Positions 34,432-44,200 of a DNA stretch of 49,612 bases are shown here, piece by piece; the first letter of the stretch is position 1, and the number at the start of each line of letters is the position of its first letter. A model generated the notes under the pieces. It was not told where the DNA came from. It searched no databases and saw nothing but the letters and a program-made list of their open reading frames with translations. The translations under genes were made by a program, and so were the position numbers. Source of the DNA: Desulfurococcales archaeon (lineage in GTDB: Archaea > Thermoproteota > Thermoprotei_A > Sulfolobales > Acidilobaceae); NCBI GenBank assembly GCA_015520195.1, contig WAQN01000050.1, positions 1-49,612 of the forward strand. Direction: 5' to 3'.

Positions 34432-36043
34432 CAGACTTCAATCTATTAATAACCCATTCTTTGGGTAATAGAGCTAGTAGGGGGGCTGCCCTGGGGCCTT
34501 CAGGTCTGCCCAGGATGGCTAGGTAGAAGTCGCGGTAAAACCTTCTTCTCTCTGACGCGGTCATGTTTGAACCGAATCTAATCATAGCCTCTTTTAGCGA
34601 ATCCTCATCCCACTGGTCTAGACGTTCCAACTCCGCTGCCAGCCTAACAAGTCTCCCTGGATCCTCTATTAACCTATAGGCGTTAATGGGTGGCTGCTCG
34701 GGCAGCTTTACCTTAACTCCAGGTGGGCCATACCTCTCAGCCCATCTACCAGCCTTCTCTACGAGCTCTATTGCCCATTTTATTGAGTATTTATCTGCAT
34801 CATTTAGATGACCTGTTTTTTTAAGCCTCTTAATGGCCTCATCCGGGAGCATTTCAGGTGGAATTATCTGTGCTAGTATTGCTGCATGAAGATATGGTAT
34901 CTGTGATGGAGGGTTGCTTGGAGGCTCGCCTATATGGCTTAGCTCATAGGATCTAGCCATAACTTTTTCTTCGCTGGTGGCGGGCTCTTCTAACCCGTAG
35001 TAGATCCTCTCTGCCTTATAGTACAAGTCGTAGTATCGTGGGATCTCTCTCATATCTATAACTATGCTTTTCTGAGGCGGATTATTGAGGTATATGAACC
35101 TCAGTATTTGTGGATGAGCAACTTCAAGCCATTCTTTGGGGGTGATACCTATAAATCCGCTACTCGTCATGTCGGATGTTCTCTTGTCGATTCTTAGAGA
35201 TACCCACTCGTACCATACTCCTTCAGGGGGTTTTATCTTAAAGACGTTAATGGCTAGGTCAACGCAGCTATCCCTGCTCCCCCCGGGTGTAGCGTGGTCT
35301 TTTCCGTATGGCTCGAAGTCAACGTTAAGAACGCTCCATACCCCTACCCACTCTATACGCCAGTTAAGCTTTGAGTTCTCGATGGTTTGGATCCCGGTGT
35401 ACCCGCAATTAGTGCATCTATACCTAATTCTCTCCCCTCCTTCAAGCAGTTCTACTGCCTCAGTAGTATCTATTCTGCCGCAATTTCCACATACAGGTTC
35501 TACCGGTATCCACTCGGGTGGGTATGGTTTCCTACCCCTATACTTGTTTATCACCCTCCTAACGTCATCTCTAAGCTCTATAACAGTCTTAGTAAACTCC
35601 TTCAATTTACTCTTGTATAGGTCTGTCGTCGTGACTACCTCTATCTCGCCATCACTGAAATCCTTCAGGTATGGGCCAAAATCCTCCCAGAAGTGGTCTA
35701 CCCAGCTATTATGGCACCCATAGGGATCTGGCACCTTTATCAAGGGCCACCCAATATACCTCCTAGCCTTATCTGGATCCTTGAACGCATTTAGTTGCTC
35801 CCTCTTACCTTTCCAGGGGTCCTGAGTGTATAGTGTTAGGAGCTGTTTAACCCTAAATCCCCGCTTCCTAAGCTCGCGTCTGACTACTTCCCCTAATATG
35901 ACCTCGCCTCTCAGCCTGCCTATGTGCTGTATCCCCGATACACTTAGACCACCGTTGATCACTATGAACTCTTTTCCCCTAGACTTCAGCTTCTCCTCTA
36001 GCTCGACGACCAATTTGTCTAGCCAGTGTATCGTGGCCGTCAA
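34403..36043 (-). CDS. lysK: Lysyl-tRNA synthetase, class I
   Basis: 546 residues. The Rossmann opening GGLSVSGIQHIGRLRGE carries the HIGH-like signature at 40-43, a zinc ribbon uses Cys185/Cys188 and Cys210/Cys213, and GKDHATPGGSRDSC is typical of class I LysRS. The KMSKS position reads DMTSSG. It charges tRNA-Lys with lysine; this class is the archaeal alternative to class II LysS. The TTG start is followed directly by TATIHWLD, the standard N-terminus. Divergent from the UbiA-family operon with about 55 bases between starts. Confidence 0.95.
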   Translation of the reverse strand: MTATIHWLDKLVVELEEKLKSRGKEFIVINGGLSVSGIQHIGRLRGEVILGEVVRRELRKRGFRVKQLLTLYTQDPWKGKREQLNAFKDPDKARRYIGWPLIKVPDPYGCHNSWVDHFWEDFGPYLKDFSDGEIEVVTTTDLYKSKLKEFTKTVIELRDDVRRVINKYRGRKPYPPEWIPVEPVCGNCGRIDTTEAVELLEGGERIRYRCTNCGYTGIQTIENSKLNWRIEWVGVWSVLNVDFEPYGKDHATPGGSRDSCVDLAINVFKIKPPEGVWYEWVSLRIDKRTSDMTSSGFIGITPKEWLEVAHPQILRFIYLNNPPQKSIVIDMREIPRYYDLYYKAERIYYGLEEPATSEEKVMARSYELSHIGEPPSNPPSQIPYLHAAILAQIIPPEMLPDEAIKRLKKTGHLNDADKYSIKWAIELVEKAGRWAERYGPPGVKVKLPEQPPINAYRLIEDPGRLVRLAAELERLDQWDEDSLKEAMIRFGSNMTASERRRFYRDFYLAILGRPEGPRAAPLLALLPKEWVINRLKSVMLKGQGDT

Positions 36044-36100
36044 CGTACAGGCACCTTGTTATCCGAGTAGTTTAAATTAAGCTTTATATAGAGATTATCG

Positions 36101-36997
36101 TTGGTGTTGGCTAAAGATAATGGGTCTCTACTGGTTGATGCCATTATGCTAGACAAGGTAGTGGCGTGTCTTAAGCTCTCACGGCCTCTAAACTCTATGA
36201 TGATAGGGTTAGCAGTCATTGTGGGGGCTGTTATAGCGTCATCTGATCAAATTTCTAATTATGATAGGCTATTGGCTGGTTTTCTCGCGGGCTCTTTCAC
36301 TTCAGCCGCGATAATGGCTCATAACGACATAGTCGATGTCGATATTGATAGAGTTAATGCTCCCTGGAGGCCTATACCATCTGGTAAGATAAGCGTGAGT
36401 GGGGCTAAGTGGTGTCTCTTATTATACAGTATCGGTGGTATAGCTTCTAGCTTATACACGGGGCTACTTACTTTATTAATGGTTGTATTCGCCTTGCTAT
36501 TCTCAATAGCATACAATTCATATGGTAAGAAGCTCGGTGTTCTGGGTAATATCCAGGTTTCATTAATGGTCATGTACCCTATATTATATGGTGGTGTAGT
36601 TGTTGGGAGTGTTGAGGCTTCTACCATCATAATATCGCTTATGATATTCTTCTCTGTGCTTGGAAGAGAGATAGCTAAGGATATAGCAGATGTTGAGGGT
36701 GATAAGCTGGCTGGCGTTAAAACTATAGCTGTATCTAAGGGACCAGTGTTTGCGTCTAGGATAGCTGCATTAATGTATCTAATAGCTGTATCTATTAGTA
36801 TAGCGCCTCTAGTTCTAGGTATAGTGGAAAACAAGCTATTATACGCCGTTGTAATTGGAGCTATAGACGTTGGATTCGTATATGAATCGCTAATCCTAGC
36901 TAAACAAGCCGATAGAGACTTAGTGTTAAAACATAAGAATAGGGTCCTGCTCTTAATGCTAGCTGGCCTTATAGCATTGTATCTAAGCCTGGCGTGA
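36101..36997 (+). CDS. UbiA prenyltransferase, probable digeranylgeranylglyceryl phosphate synthase
   Basis: About 298 residues with eight to nine membrane helices. LKLSRPLNSMM lies at 24-34; the first Asp-rich motif NDIVDVDID with INAPWRPIPSG-like continuation is at 75-97, and a second motif DIADVEGD occurs in the middle. The NAPWRPIPSG ending is characteristic of archaeal DGGGP synthase, which adds the second geranylgeranyl chain to form archaeal lipids. TTG 36101 suits one TATA candidate (36071-36078); ATG 36146 suits a second (36083-36090) and gives the commoner N-terminal length. First gene of a five-gene operon. Confidence 0.88.
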   Translation: MVLAKDNGSLLVDAIMLDKVVACLKLSRPLNSMMIGLAVIVGAVIASSDQISNYDRLLAGFLAGSFTSAAIMAHNDIVDVDIDRVNAPWRPIPSGKISVSGAKWCLLLYSIGGIASSLYTGLLTLLMVVFALLFSIAYNSYGKKLGVLGNIQVSLMVMYPILYGGVVVGSVEASTIIISLMIFFSVLGREIAKDIADVEGDKLAGVKTIAVSKGPVFASRIAALMYLIAVSISIAPLVLGIVENKLLYAVVIGAIDVGFVYESLILAKQADRDLVLKHKNRVLLLMLAGLIALYLSLA

Positions 36998-37734
36998 TGG
37001 TGGCTACAAAGATGGAGATACTAGCTGAACTTGAGCCTTCAAAGGACCCTGACGAGCTCATAGAGAGGGCTAGGATACTTGCAGGGATATATGATTGGAT
37101 AGATATACCCGATTCCCCTCTAGGCATCCCCTCCATAAACTCCCTCCTAGCGTCATGCTCTTTGAGCATTAACGTGACTAACAGGATAATATCACATATT
37201 AGATTAATAGATTTAAATAGAATAGCGTTTAACTCTATAATAAAAACTTTAGCTTTAGTACCTCTAAAAAGAATAGTATTCCTAAGAGGGGATCCTCCGA
37301 GAAAAAACGCGTCTATAATAAATGACGTAGACCCTGAATACGCATTATCATACGCCAAAACTAGGATCCGTGACAAGGAGTTCGGCCTATTGCTCAGCAT
37401 GAGGAAGAGCTGGAATGAAATCTCCGAGAGACTCTCCCTACAACCCGATTTCACATTAATATTAAATATCAGAAGCACAAACAGCAACATGTTAAATATG
37501 CTTAGAAATGAGGCAAAGACGAGAAGGATCAAAACATACGCATATATAGTTATTGAAACCAGTAGAAACAGCCATCTGCTTAGGGGCTCTGTAAATAGAC
37601 TATCCTTATTCAATGAAAAAGAAGCGCAGGATTACATACAGAAGTTATCGGCATTCCTAGACGGATTCCTAATATCAGTCCCAGGAGACTTCAATTACCT
37701 AGTAGAGCTAGGGCGTAAGCTATCGAGGAGGTAG
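36994..37734 (+). CDS. Methylenetetrahydrofolate reductase-like protein
   Basis: 246 residues, TIM-barrel pattern. DIPDSPLGIPSINSLLAS, then VTNRIISHIRLIDLNRIAFNSIIKTLALVPLKRIVFLRGDPP, matches the archaeal MTHFR-like family where conserved strands carry an S/P-rich flavin loop and the (L/F)RGDPP turn. It likely interconverts methylene- and methyl-pterins (tetrahydrofolate or a modified folate) with a flavin or reduced-carrier donor. The start overlaps the UbiA stop (GTGATG), and the next gene begins three bases after its stop, so it is part of a tightly coupled operon with other one-carbon functions. Confidence 0.7.
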   Translation: MMVATKMEILAELEPSKDPDELIERARILAGIYDWIDIPDSPLGIPSINSLLASCSLSINVTNRIISHIRLIDLNRIAFNSIIKTLALVPLKRIVFLRGDPPRKNASIINDVDPEYALSYAKTRIRDKEFGLLLSMRKSWNEISERLSLQPDFTLILNIRSTNSNMLNMLRNEAKTRRIKTYAYIVIETSRNSHLLRGSVNRLSLFNEKEAQDYIQKLSAFLDGFLISVPGDFNYLVELGRKLSRR

Positions 37735-37736
37735 TA

Positions 37737-38474
37737 TTGCTGGGTAGGGAAAAGGAGGAGATTAGGAGAGCTATATGGGATAGGCTTCTAGAAGCAGGTG
37801 TGGCTAGGCCGCCGCTCCCTCCACATGGTAGAATACCTAATTTCGAGTCGGCGGAGAAAGCAGCTTTAAATATAAGAAGGCTTAAGGTGTGGGAGGAGGC
37901 TGAGGTAGTTAAGATAAACCCGGATTCGCCGCAGAGGCCTGTTAGGTATGGTGCATTACTTGAGGGTAAGAAGCTGTTAATGCCGACACCTAGGATTAAG
38001 AGGGGTTTTATCCTGTTAGACCCAAGTTTGATACCTAAGAGTGCCTTTAGGTTTGCATCTACCATAAGAGGGGCATTCATTTATGGTAGGATACTTGATA
38101 GCATCAGTTCCCTAAGCCAGATAGGCCAGGTTGACCTTGTCGTTGAGGGGAGCGTCGTGGTTAATAGGTGGGGAGAGAGGCTTGGGAAGGGGGAGGGATA
38201 TGCCGAGCTTGAATTCGGTATACTAGTTGATCTAGGGATAATGAGTAGGGAAGTGACTATAATTACTAGTGTTCACGAGCTACAACTAGTAAACTACAGG
38301 CTCCCTCAGGATCCATACGACGTTCCAGTAGACATAATTTCTACCTCAGTGAGGGTTGTCAGGGTGAATGAGAGGCCTCCCAGACCGAAAGGCATACTAT
38401 GGGATCTACTGCCTGAAAAGAAGATTAAGGAGATACCCCTACTAGGGGAATTAGCCAGGGGTAGATCGACGTGA
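37737..38474 (+). CDS. 5-formyltetrahydrofolate cyclo-ligase-like protein
   Basis: 245 residues. The opening EEIRRAIWDRLLEAGVARPPLPPHGRIPNFESAEKAALNIR, then LLMPTPRIKRGFILLDP, VVEGSVVVNRWGERLGKGEGYAELEFGIL and a final ITSVHELQLV, form the MTHFS-like archaeal family (COG0212 type): the GxGxGYxDLE-like loop binds phosphate/substrate. Canonical enzymes convert 5-formyl-THF to methenyl-THF. The P-rich N-terminal loop is typical of the archaeal branch, whose exact substrate is untested. TTG start supported by GGAGGT just upstream. Confidence 0.78.
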   Translation: MLGREKEEIRRAIWDRLLEAGVARPPLPPHGRIPNFESAEKAALNIRRLKVWEEAEVVKINPDSPQRPVRYGALLEGKKLLMPTPRIKRGFILLDPSLIPKSAFRFASTIRGAFIYGRILDSISSLSQIGQVDLVVEGSVVVNRWGERLGKGEGYAELEFGILVDLGIMSREVTIITSVHELQLVNYRLPQDPYDVPVDIISTSVRVVRVNERPPRPKGILWDLLPEKKIKEIPLLGELARGRST

Positions 38475-39031
38475 TCTGCTTCAATATACCACATGATAGG
38501 ATCCTAGTAGTCATAGAAGGTGATATAACAGAGTTGAAGGTTGACGCCATAGTTAATCCGGCAAACAGCCTCATGCTAATGGGGGGAGGAGTTGCAGGAG
38601 CTATTAAGAGGAAGGGTGGAGAAGTGATTGAGAGAGAAGCAGTAAGAAGTGCCCCAGTCCCCATCGGAGAGGCTATAACAACCACTGCTGGCAGGCTCCC
38701 AGCTAAATACGTCATACATGCTCCGACTATGGAGAAGCCAGCAATGAAGATAGACATCGCGAATGTTAAGAAGGCCACCCTAGCTTCTCTAAATGAAGCC
38801 TCTAGGATAAAGGCCGAGTCGATAGCACTACCAGCACTGGGAGCAGGGGTTGGCGGGTTAGGGGTCTATGAGTCTTTCAAAGAGATGGCTAAGATCATAG
38901 TTAGCTATGAAAAAAGGTATCCCAGCAAGATAGTGTTAGTCGCCTGGGGTAGCAGGGCATATGAAGAGGCAGTTAAGGCTGTCAGAGATGTACTTGGTGA
39001 AGAGGGTAGAGAATGCCGGGTAGAGGTATAG
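38471..39031 (+). CDS. Macro-domain protein
   Basis: 186 residues. ADP-ribose-binding features are in order: VIEGDITELKVDAIVNPANSLMLMGGGVAGAIKRKGG, APVPIGEAITTTAGRLPAKYVIHAPT, and the phosphate-loop ALPALGAGVGGLGVYES. Typical members (AF1521-like) bind ADP-ribose and may remove mono-ADP-ribosyl or O-acetyl groups. Its GTG overlaps the upstream stop, and 19 bases of its end overlap the UbiX-like gene, so it is embedded in a lipid/folate operon. The connection is unclear. Confidence 0.93.
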   Translation: MICFNIPHDRILVVIEGDITELKVDAIVNPANSLMLMGGGVAGAIKRKGGEVIEREAVRSAPVPIGEAITTTAGRLPAKYVIHAPTMEKPAMKIDIANVKKATLASLNEASRIKAESIALPALGAGVGGLGVYESFKEMAKIIVSYEKRYPSKIVLVAWGSRAYEEAVKAVRDVLGEEGRECRVEV

Positions 39032-39606
39032 ATGTATCTGTGGCTATAACTGGTTCTAGTGGCATAAGGATAGCCCTACACCTACTCGGGATAATCGATA
39101 AACTGGACAATATTAGAGTTAAAGGTATAATAGTTACTGATGGAGCTATTAAAGTAGCAATGTACGAAGAAGACATGAACGAAAACGAATTCATAGAGAC
39201 GCTTGAATCACATTCCAGAGTTTACCGCGACAACGACTTTACATCTCCACTAGCATCATCGAGTAACCAGCCAGACGCCATGATTATAGTGCCAGCTAGC
39301 ATGAAGACGGTAGGTTTGATAGCTAATGGAATACCATCCACCCTAACGGCCAGAGCAGCACTAGCTATACTTAGACTTGGCAGGAGACTCGTCGTTGCCC
39401 CGCGGGAAACGCCTCTTGGACTTATAGAGCTCAGGAACCTGCTGAGACTTGCTGAAAGCGGCGCTATTATAGTCCCAATGTGCATAGGATTATATAATAA
39501 GCCAAGTAGCCTTAAGGACATATTAGACTTCCTAGCTGGGAAAATACTAGATGCGCTTCAAATAGATAATAGGGTATATAAGAGATGGAGAGAAGACCTC
39601 TACTAG
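39013..39606 (+). CDS. UbiX-like flavin prenyltransferase family protein
   Basis: 197 residues. ITGSSGIRIALHLL is the flavin-binding start, a SNQPDAMIIVPASMKTVGLIANGI stretch holds the PASMKT motif, and RRLVVAPRETPLGLIELRNLLRL is the third family signature (the PRExP motif). UbiX makes prenylated FMN for UbiD-type decarboxylases, needed in quinone or aromatic-acid metabolism. The substrate-binding region is somewhat short. It ends the overlapping gene series; a gap of ~140 bases separates it from the cytochrome c biogenesis cassette. Confidence 0.85.
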   Translation: MPGRGIDVSVAITGSSGIRIALHLLGIIDKLDNIRVKGIIVTDGAIKVAMYEEDMNENEFIETLESHSRVYRDNDFTSPLASSSNQPDAMIIVPASMKTVGLIANGIPSTLTARAALAILRLGRRLVVAPRETPLGLIELRNLLRLAESGAIIVPMCIGLYNKPSSLKDILDFLAGKILDALQIDNRVYKRWREDLY

Positions 39607-39744
39607 CCATAATACTGTGTTATGTCGATCAAGAATAATGCAACACTTCATTAATAAATCATATAAATGTATACTCTATATTTTTACGTATCCATATATA
39701 AATTCCCCGATAGAATAATATATATTATACATGGAGAAATAAAT

Positions 39745-41196
39745 ATGCCAGGTAGGCTTAGAATAACCGTTAAGCAGGTTAATCTTAATGCCGGAGTCAT
39801 AATACTACTAGGTGTAGTTATAGGTGGAACAATCTACTTCTATACAACACTCGCTGGACCAACAGAAGCTGCATTGAAGTTCTATTCTGAACCACACATA
39901 TTAACTCGGGCAGACGATTTTAATGAGCTCCTGAAAGAAGAGGAAAAACCTGTAGCCGTTATGTTTAGTAGTAAGACCTGCCCTGTATGCAGAGTCATGG
40001 AGCCCTACTGGAAGGTATTGTGTGAAAGGGATGATTTGCCTGTATCATTTAACATTTTGATGCTTAATAGAGATACCATGCAGTTATTCCTAGACTACAA
40101 TGTTATGGAGACACCCACGTTCATAGTATTCATTAATGGCAAGCCAGTAGCCAGACATGTTGGGGGATTCAACGGGGATAATATAACGAGTATAATGCTT
40201 AACTGGGCTCTGGCCTCATCTGGGAGAGCACCATCATTTCTAGACGAGGAGCTCGACATGTTTAAGAAGCACTGCTCAGAGTGTCATGGGGCACCTGAAA
40301 GTATCGATTTAGACAGCATAAAGAAGTGGATAACGCTGAGGGAGGACAGTGATCCTTTAGCAGCAAAGCTATCCGTTAGTATTGAGTATGGCGTGCCATT
40401 ATCTGAGTATTACGGAGGCTCCCAGAATCTGGCTAGGGTTATATACGAGATGAAGGGAGACCTGAGTGGAGAGCAGGCATATAAACTGGCGCTATTCCTC
40501 GACTCTATTGCATTAATTGAGAATGAGGGTTCTAATAAGACGGGCTCTAAGCTGGATATAAGCTCAACTAACCCAGTTTTAGCAGCGTTTATAGCGGTAC
40601 CATTCTTGACAGGGCTTCTCTCTGCCCTATCTCCCTGCGTTTTCCCATTATTAATGGTCTATGCAACAACTACTCTAGCTAAAGGTAGAATGCTTAGTAG
40701 GATTGATTCTATCAAGGCTCTTGTAGCATCAGCGTCCGGGGTGGCTATTATAGGCGCGTTATTCCTTATTATAGGTGAGTCTATAGGAGAACTAGCTAAT
40801 ATCCTCGTGCCTATAGCTGGATTGGCTGTACTGGCTTCAGGTGTGCTCGGCTATATGGATATACCCTCATTCATTAACCTTGGAGTGGCTACTAAGAGGA
40901 GTTTGCTAGGCTTTAGTTTCCTCTATGGGCTTCTAGCTGTTCAGTGTAGTTTCCCTTTAGTTGCTGGTTCACTATTACTGATAGCTTCTAGTAAGCTAGA
41001 GACTGGCGTCTTCGGCTTGGCGGCTTTTGCAGTAGGAGTCTCCATTCCAGTATCTATAGTAGTACTTAGCAGTCAAACGCCTAAGTTTAAGAGCATTCTA
41101 GGCAAGATGGACAATGATTCGTTTAGAAGGTATAGTTATTTAGCCCTCGCCTTCATGGGATTTCTGTTAGTCATTTATTCATTGAACTTAATCTGA
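39745..41196 (+). CDS. Thioredoxin - cytochrome c - CcdA/DsbD membrane fusion protein
   Basis: 483 residues from ATG 39745, chosen because GGAG lies eight bases upstream. Order: one membrane anchor (about 16-36); a thioredoxin-like domain with CPVC at 79-82 and METPTFIVFINGK; a c-type heme motif CSECH at 177-181 followed about 50 residues later by EMKGDLSGEQAYKLALFLDSI, which looks like the Met-ligand and last helix of a monoheme cytochrome c; then a CcdA/DsbD-beta-like membrane domain with two half-repeats, Cys298 in LSPCVFPLL and Cys401 in VQCSFPLVAG. It should carry electrons from the cytoplasm across the membrane to extracellular thiols, with the heme domain as donor, acceptor or sensor. 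The CcmF-like gene follows three bases later. Confidence 0.85.
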   Translation: MPGRLRITVKQVNLNAGVIILLGVVIGGTIYFYTTLAGPTEAALKFYSEPHILTRADDFNELLKEEEKPVAVMFSSKTCPVCRVMEPYWKVLCERDDLPVSFNILMLNRDTMQLFLDYNVMETPTFIVFINGKPVARHVGGFNGDNITSIMLNWALASSGRAPSFLDEELDMFKKHCSECHGAPESIDLDSIKKWITLREDSDPLAAKLSVSIEYGVPLSEYYGGSQNLARVIYEMKGDLSGEQAYKLALFLDSIALIENEGSNKTGSKLDISSTNPVLAAFIAVPFLTGLLSALSPCVFPLLMVYATTTLAKGRMLSRIDSIKALVASASGVAIIGALFLIIGESIGELANILVPIAGLAVLASGVLGYMDIPSFINLGVATKRSLLGFSFLYGLLAVQCSFPLVAGSLLLIASSKLETGVFGLAAFAVGVSIPVSIVVLSSQTPKFKSILGKMDNDSFRRYSYLALAFMGFLLVIYSLNLI

Positions 41197-41208
41197 GAGG
41201 TGGAGCCT

Positions 41209-44200
41209 ATGGGGTTGGGCATGCACTACGCCACTATACTACCCCTAGTAGCTCTAGGAGGCTTAGTGCTTAGCCTAATAGCTGCTTCCCTTAAGAAATA
41301 CAAACTACATAAACTGCTATTCAAATACTCCACACTCGTACTAGTGATAGGATGGCTAATCTACATGATACCCTTCATAATCCTAGATTATAGACTAGCT
41401 GAGGTAGCGGAGAATTCTAGCGACGGATTGAACCTAATATTCAGGATGGCCACATCATGGAGCGGTGGAGGGTCTAGCCTATACTTCTTCTCTACCATAA
41501 CCGCACTTGGAGCATTATATCTTTCAAGGAGAGGAGGCGGCTTATTCCTATCTATAGCCTTAGGCATAATACTAACTATAAGCTTATCATCAGCCACGCT
41601 AAACGGGGCCTTTGACATCGCAGAGGAGGGTGGTGGAATCGGCTTAAACCCCCTACTTAAAAGCTACTGGATAGTGCCTCACCCGCTTACAACATTCAGC
41701 GGCTATAGTCTCATACTTGTGAGCTCATTAGCACTGCTCTCAAGCTATAGGAGAGATGCCATAGCCCTCCTAATCCTTGGATGGAGTTTGCTAAGCCTGG
41801 GTATAACCTTTGGCGCATATTGGAGCTATGAGACGTTTGGATGGGGAGGTTATTGGGCTTGGGATCCCGTTGAGGTGGCTGAGTTAGCAGTGTGGTTAGG
41901 GGCTGTATCAGCTCTTCATACATTGGGACCTTTAGCCCCATTAAGGAAGCCTATACTAGCTATGCTAGCTAGTAGTGTGCCTCTTGCACTATATGTGACT
42001 AGGAGCGGGTTAAGCCCCCTACACAGCTTTGCCTCGGCCAATATCGGCTCTGTGATCTTATTATCCCTCGGCATAGGCTTTCTCGGGCTTTCAATATACT
42101 ACCTAAGCTTCGATGAGGAATCCAAGAGCGCTGGATCTGCCGTGAAGAAAGCCCTGACTAATAGGGATATGCCAGGCATCTCTATAATTATAGGTGGAGG
42201 CGCACTCATAGTTATGTTCATATACGTCTACTCATCACTCCTAGCCCCCTCAATACTCACTGCCATAGGAAAACAGGCTACCATCCCGAATATGGCTGAG
42301 GGGGTTAGATTCTATCATCCAGTGCTCTATCCATTAATCCTATTAGCTATAGTGGCTCTCCCCGGATTCTTCCTCGCAAGAGAAGTCGGGTCTAAGGGTT
42401 ACGCGTCGATTTTAATTATAACTGGGATCATGTCGTTAACCGCGGTTACTGGTGTTGATAGGGGTGTTCTAGAGTTAGCCCCCTTATCTCCTAACTCTAC
42501 TAATATCTTAATGGCATTGGGCTTAGTTGTATCGACTATGATGGCTGGGATGATACTAGTCTCCCTCCTATACCCGTTGCTAGCTGGTATGCTTAGCGGG
42601 AGAGTGACTAGGATAAAACCTAGAGACATCGTAGCGAAGGCCATACATCTAGGTATGCTATTAACGTTAATAGGGATCCTATTTAGTGGAACATACGCCT
42701 TTAACGATTCATACTTCAAAACATTTAAGTTGAAACTGGGTGAAGAAACTGACATCGGAGACGCCAAAGTTGTTTTGGAGGGCTTCGAATTCGAGAGATC
42801 TCCTGGCTCTATAGATCTCTATACCCATATATCGGGAAAACGTACTACATCATTCCTAGCATGGCAGGCTGTTAACTTCCTTAAAGCTGATATTGTACCA
42901 GCTATAAGGGAAGTCAGGCTGGCAGCCTCCGAGGCCAGAGTCAACTCCACCATTAAAGCCATTAAGGAGCTACTGGTGAATAATTATTTCATTTACGGCG
43001 AGCAGGACCTAATAGTAAATGGGACAGGCGACATAATAATGACTGATATAATAACAAATACCAACTTAACATTAGCCGTGAATACCATAATAAAGATGAT
43101 ATTCAAGAAGCCATTAAACATTACTATAGATGCCTCACCCATAGTCTCAGAGTCAGGAAAACTTAGCGGTGCATGGATTGGAGTAGGCGTTGGGAGTAAT
43201 GGCGTCATTCTCCTGGCAAATATGAGTGGCCCCGATATAATGGCTGGAAGCCATACATATTATAATATCATATTCAGTAACCCGGTAGCTGTGAAGTTAA
43301 ACGATGAAGTCACCGTTTATATTAGAGAGGCTGCTCTTTACCCTGGGCTGCTTGAGGGTAACGGGTCTAAGGGATTTGGACGCATAATTGATGGAGGAGT
43401 TGAGCTATTCAATCCTTACATGATAGTTGTGGGAGGCTACATAACGTATAATGGAATTGAGATACCTTTATCCACAGTGATTGACAGGGGACTCTACCTC
43501 TACGTAGCCATGTCACGTGGTCAGGCCGAAGTGTTAGAGGATGCTATGAGCTCCACTCTATCAAAAGTCCTGACCGATGATAAGGTGCTATTGTTGCTAT
43601 CAAGCAGTGAACCAGGTAAACTGCCATTCCCGAGAAGCACTCTTGAGGGGGTCAAATTAAAGCTCCACCTCAAGATAATAGACGATGATAGGGAGGACTA
43701 TGTTACACCAGTCATAAGGTTTGAGGCGAATGGAGAGGCACTAGGCATACATGGACTAGTCACAGACACCGTAATCGTTGAAAGAGGGTTAAGCGATTTA
43801 TACATCAGTGTACAACCCCCAAAAAGGGAAGGATACTTCAACGTGTACCACGAGCTCTTGATATACTATTTAAGGGAGGCCAGTCAACAGCTAGAACCCG
43901 AAGAATATTTGAGCTTAATTGCATTGATGTCAGCGGGATACAATATAGGCGGAGTTAGATCTATGGATCATAGCCAAGCAGGATTTCAGGTAGAGCAATC
44001 ACTGATAGACTTATACTTGCTTGCTGAGAGGTTTGACCCGTTAAATTCTACTATTCTATCTGAGGGTATAGATGTAATGGTAAAGGTGGTTCCAGGAGTT
44101 GACTTGATATGGATTGGCGTTGCAATTATGGTTGCCTCAGGTATCCTCTCCTCTATACTATATGCTAGAGCTACTGAAAGACGGCATCCTCTTCATAACA

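Noticed and set aside
34403-36043. Loss of the KMSKS lysine in lysyl-tRNA synthetase (DMTSSG)
   Set aside because: From memory, crenarchaeal class I enzymes commonly have such variants; the rest of the enzyme is intact, so it is not treated as abnormal.
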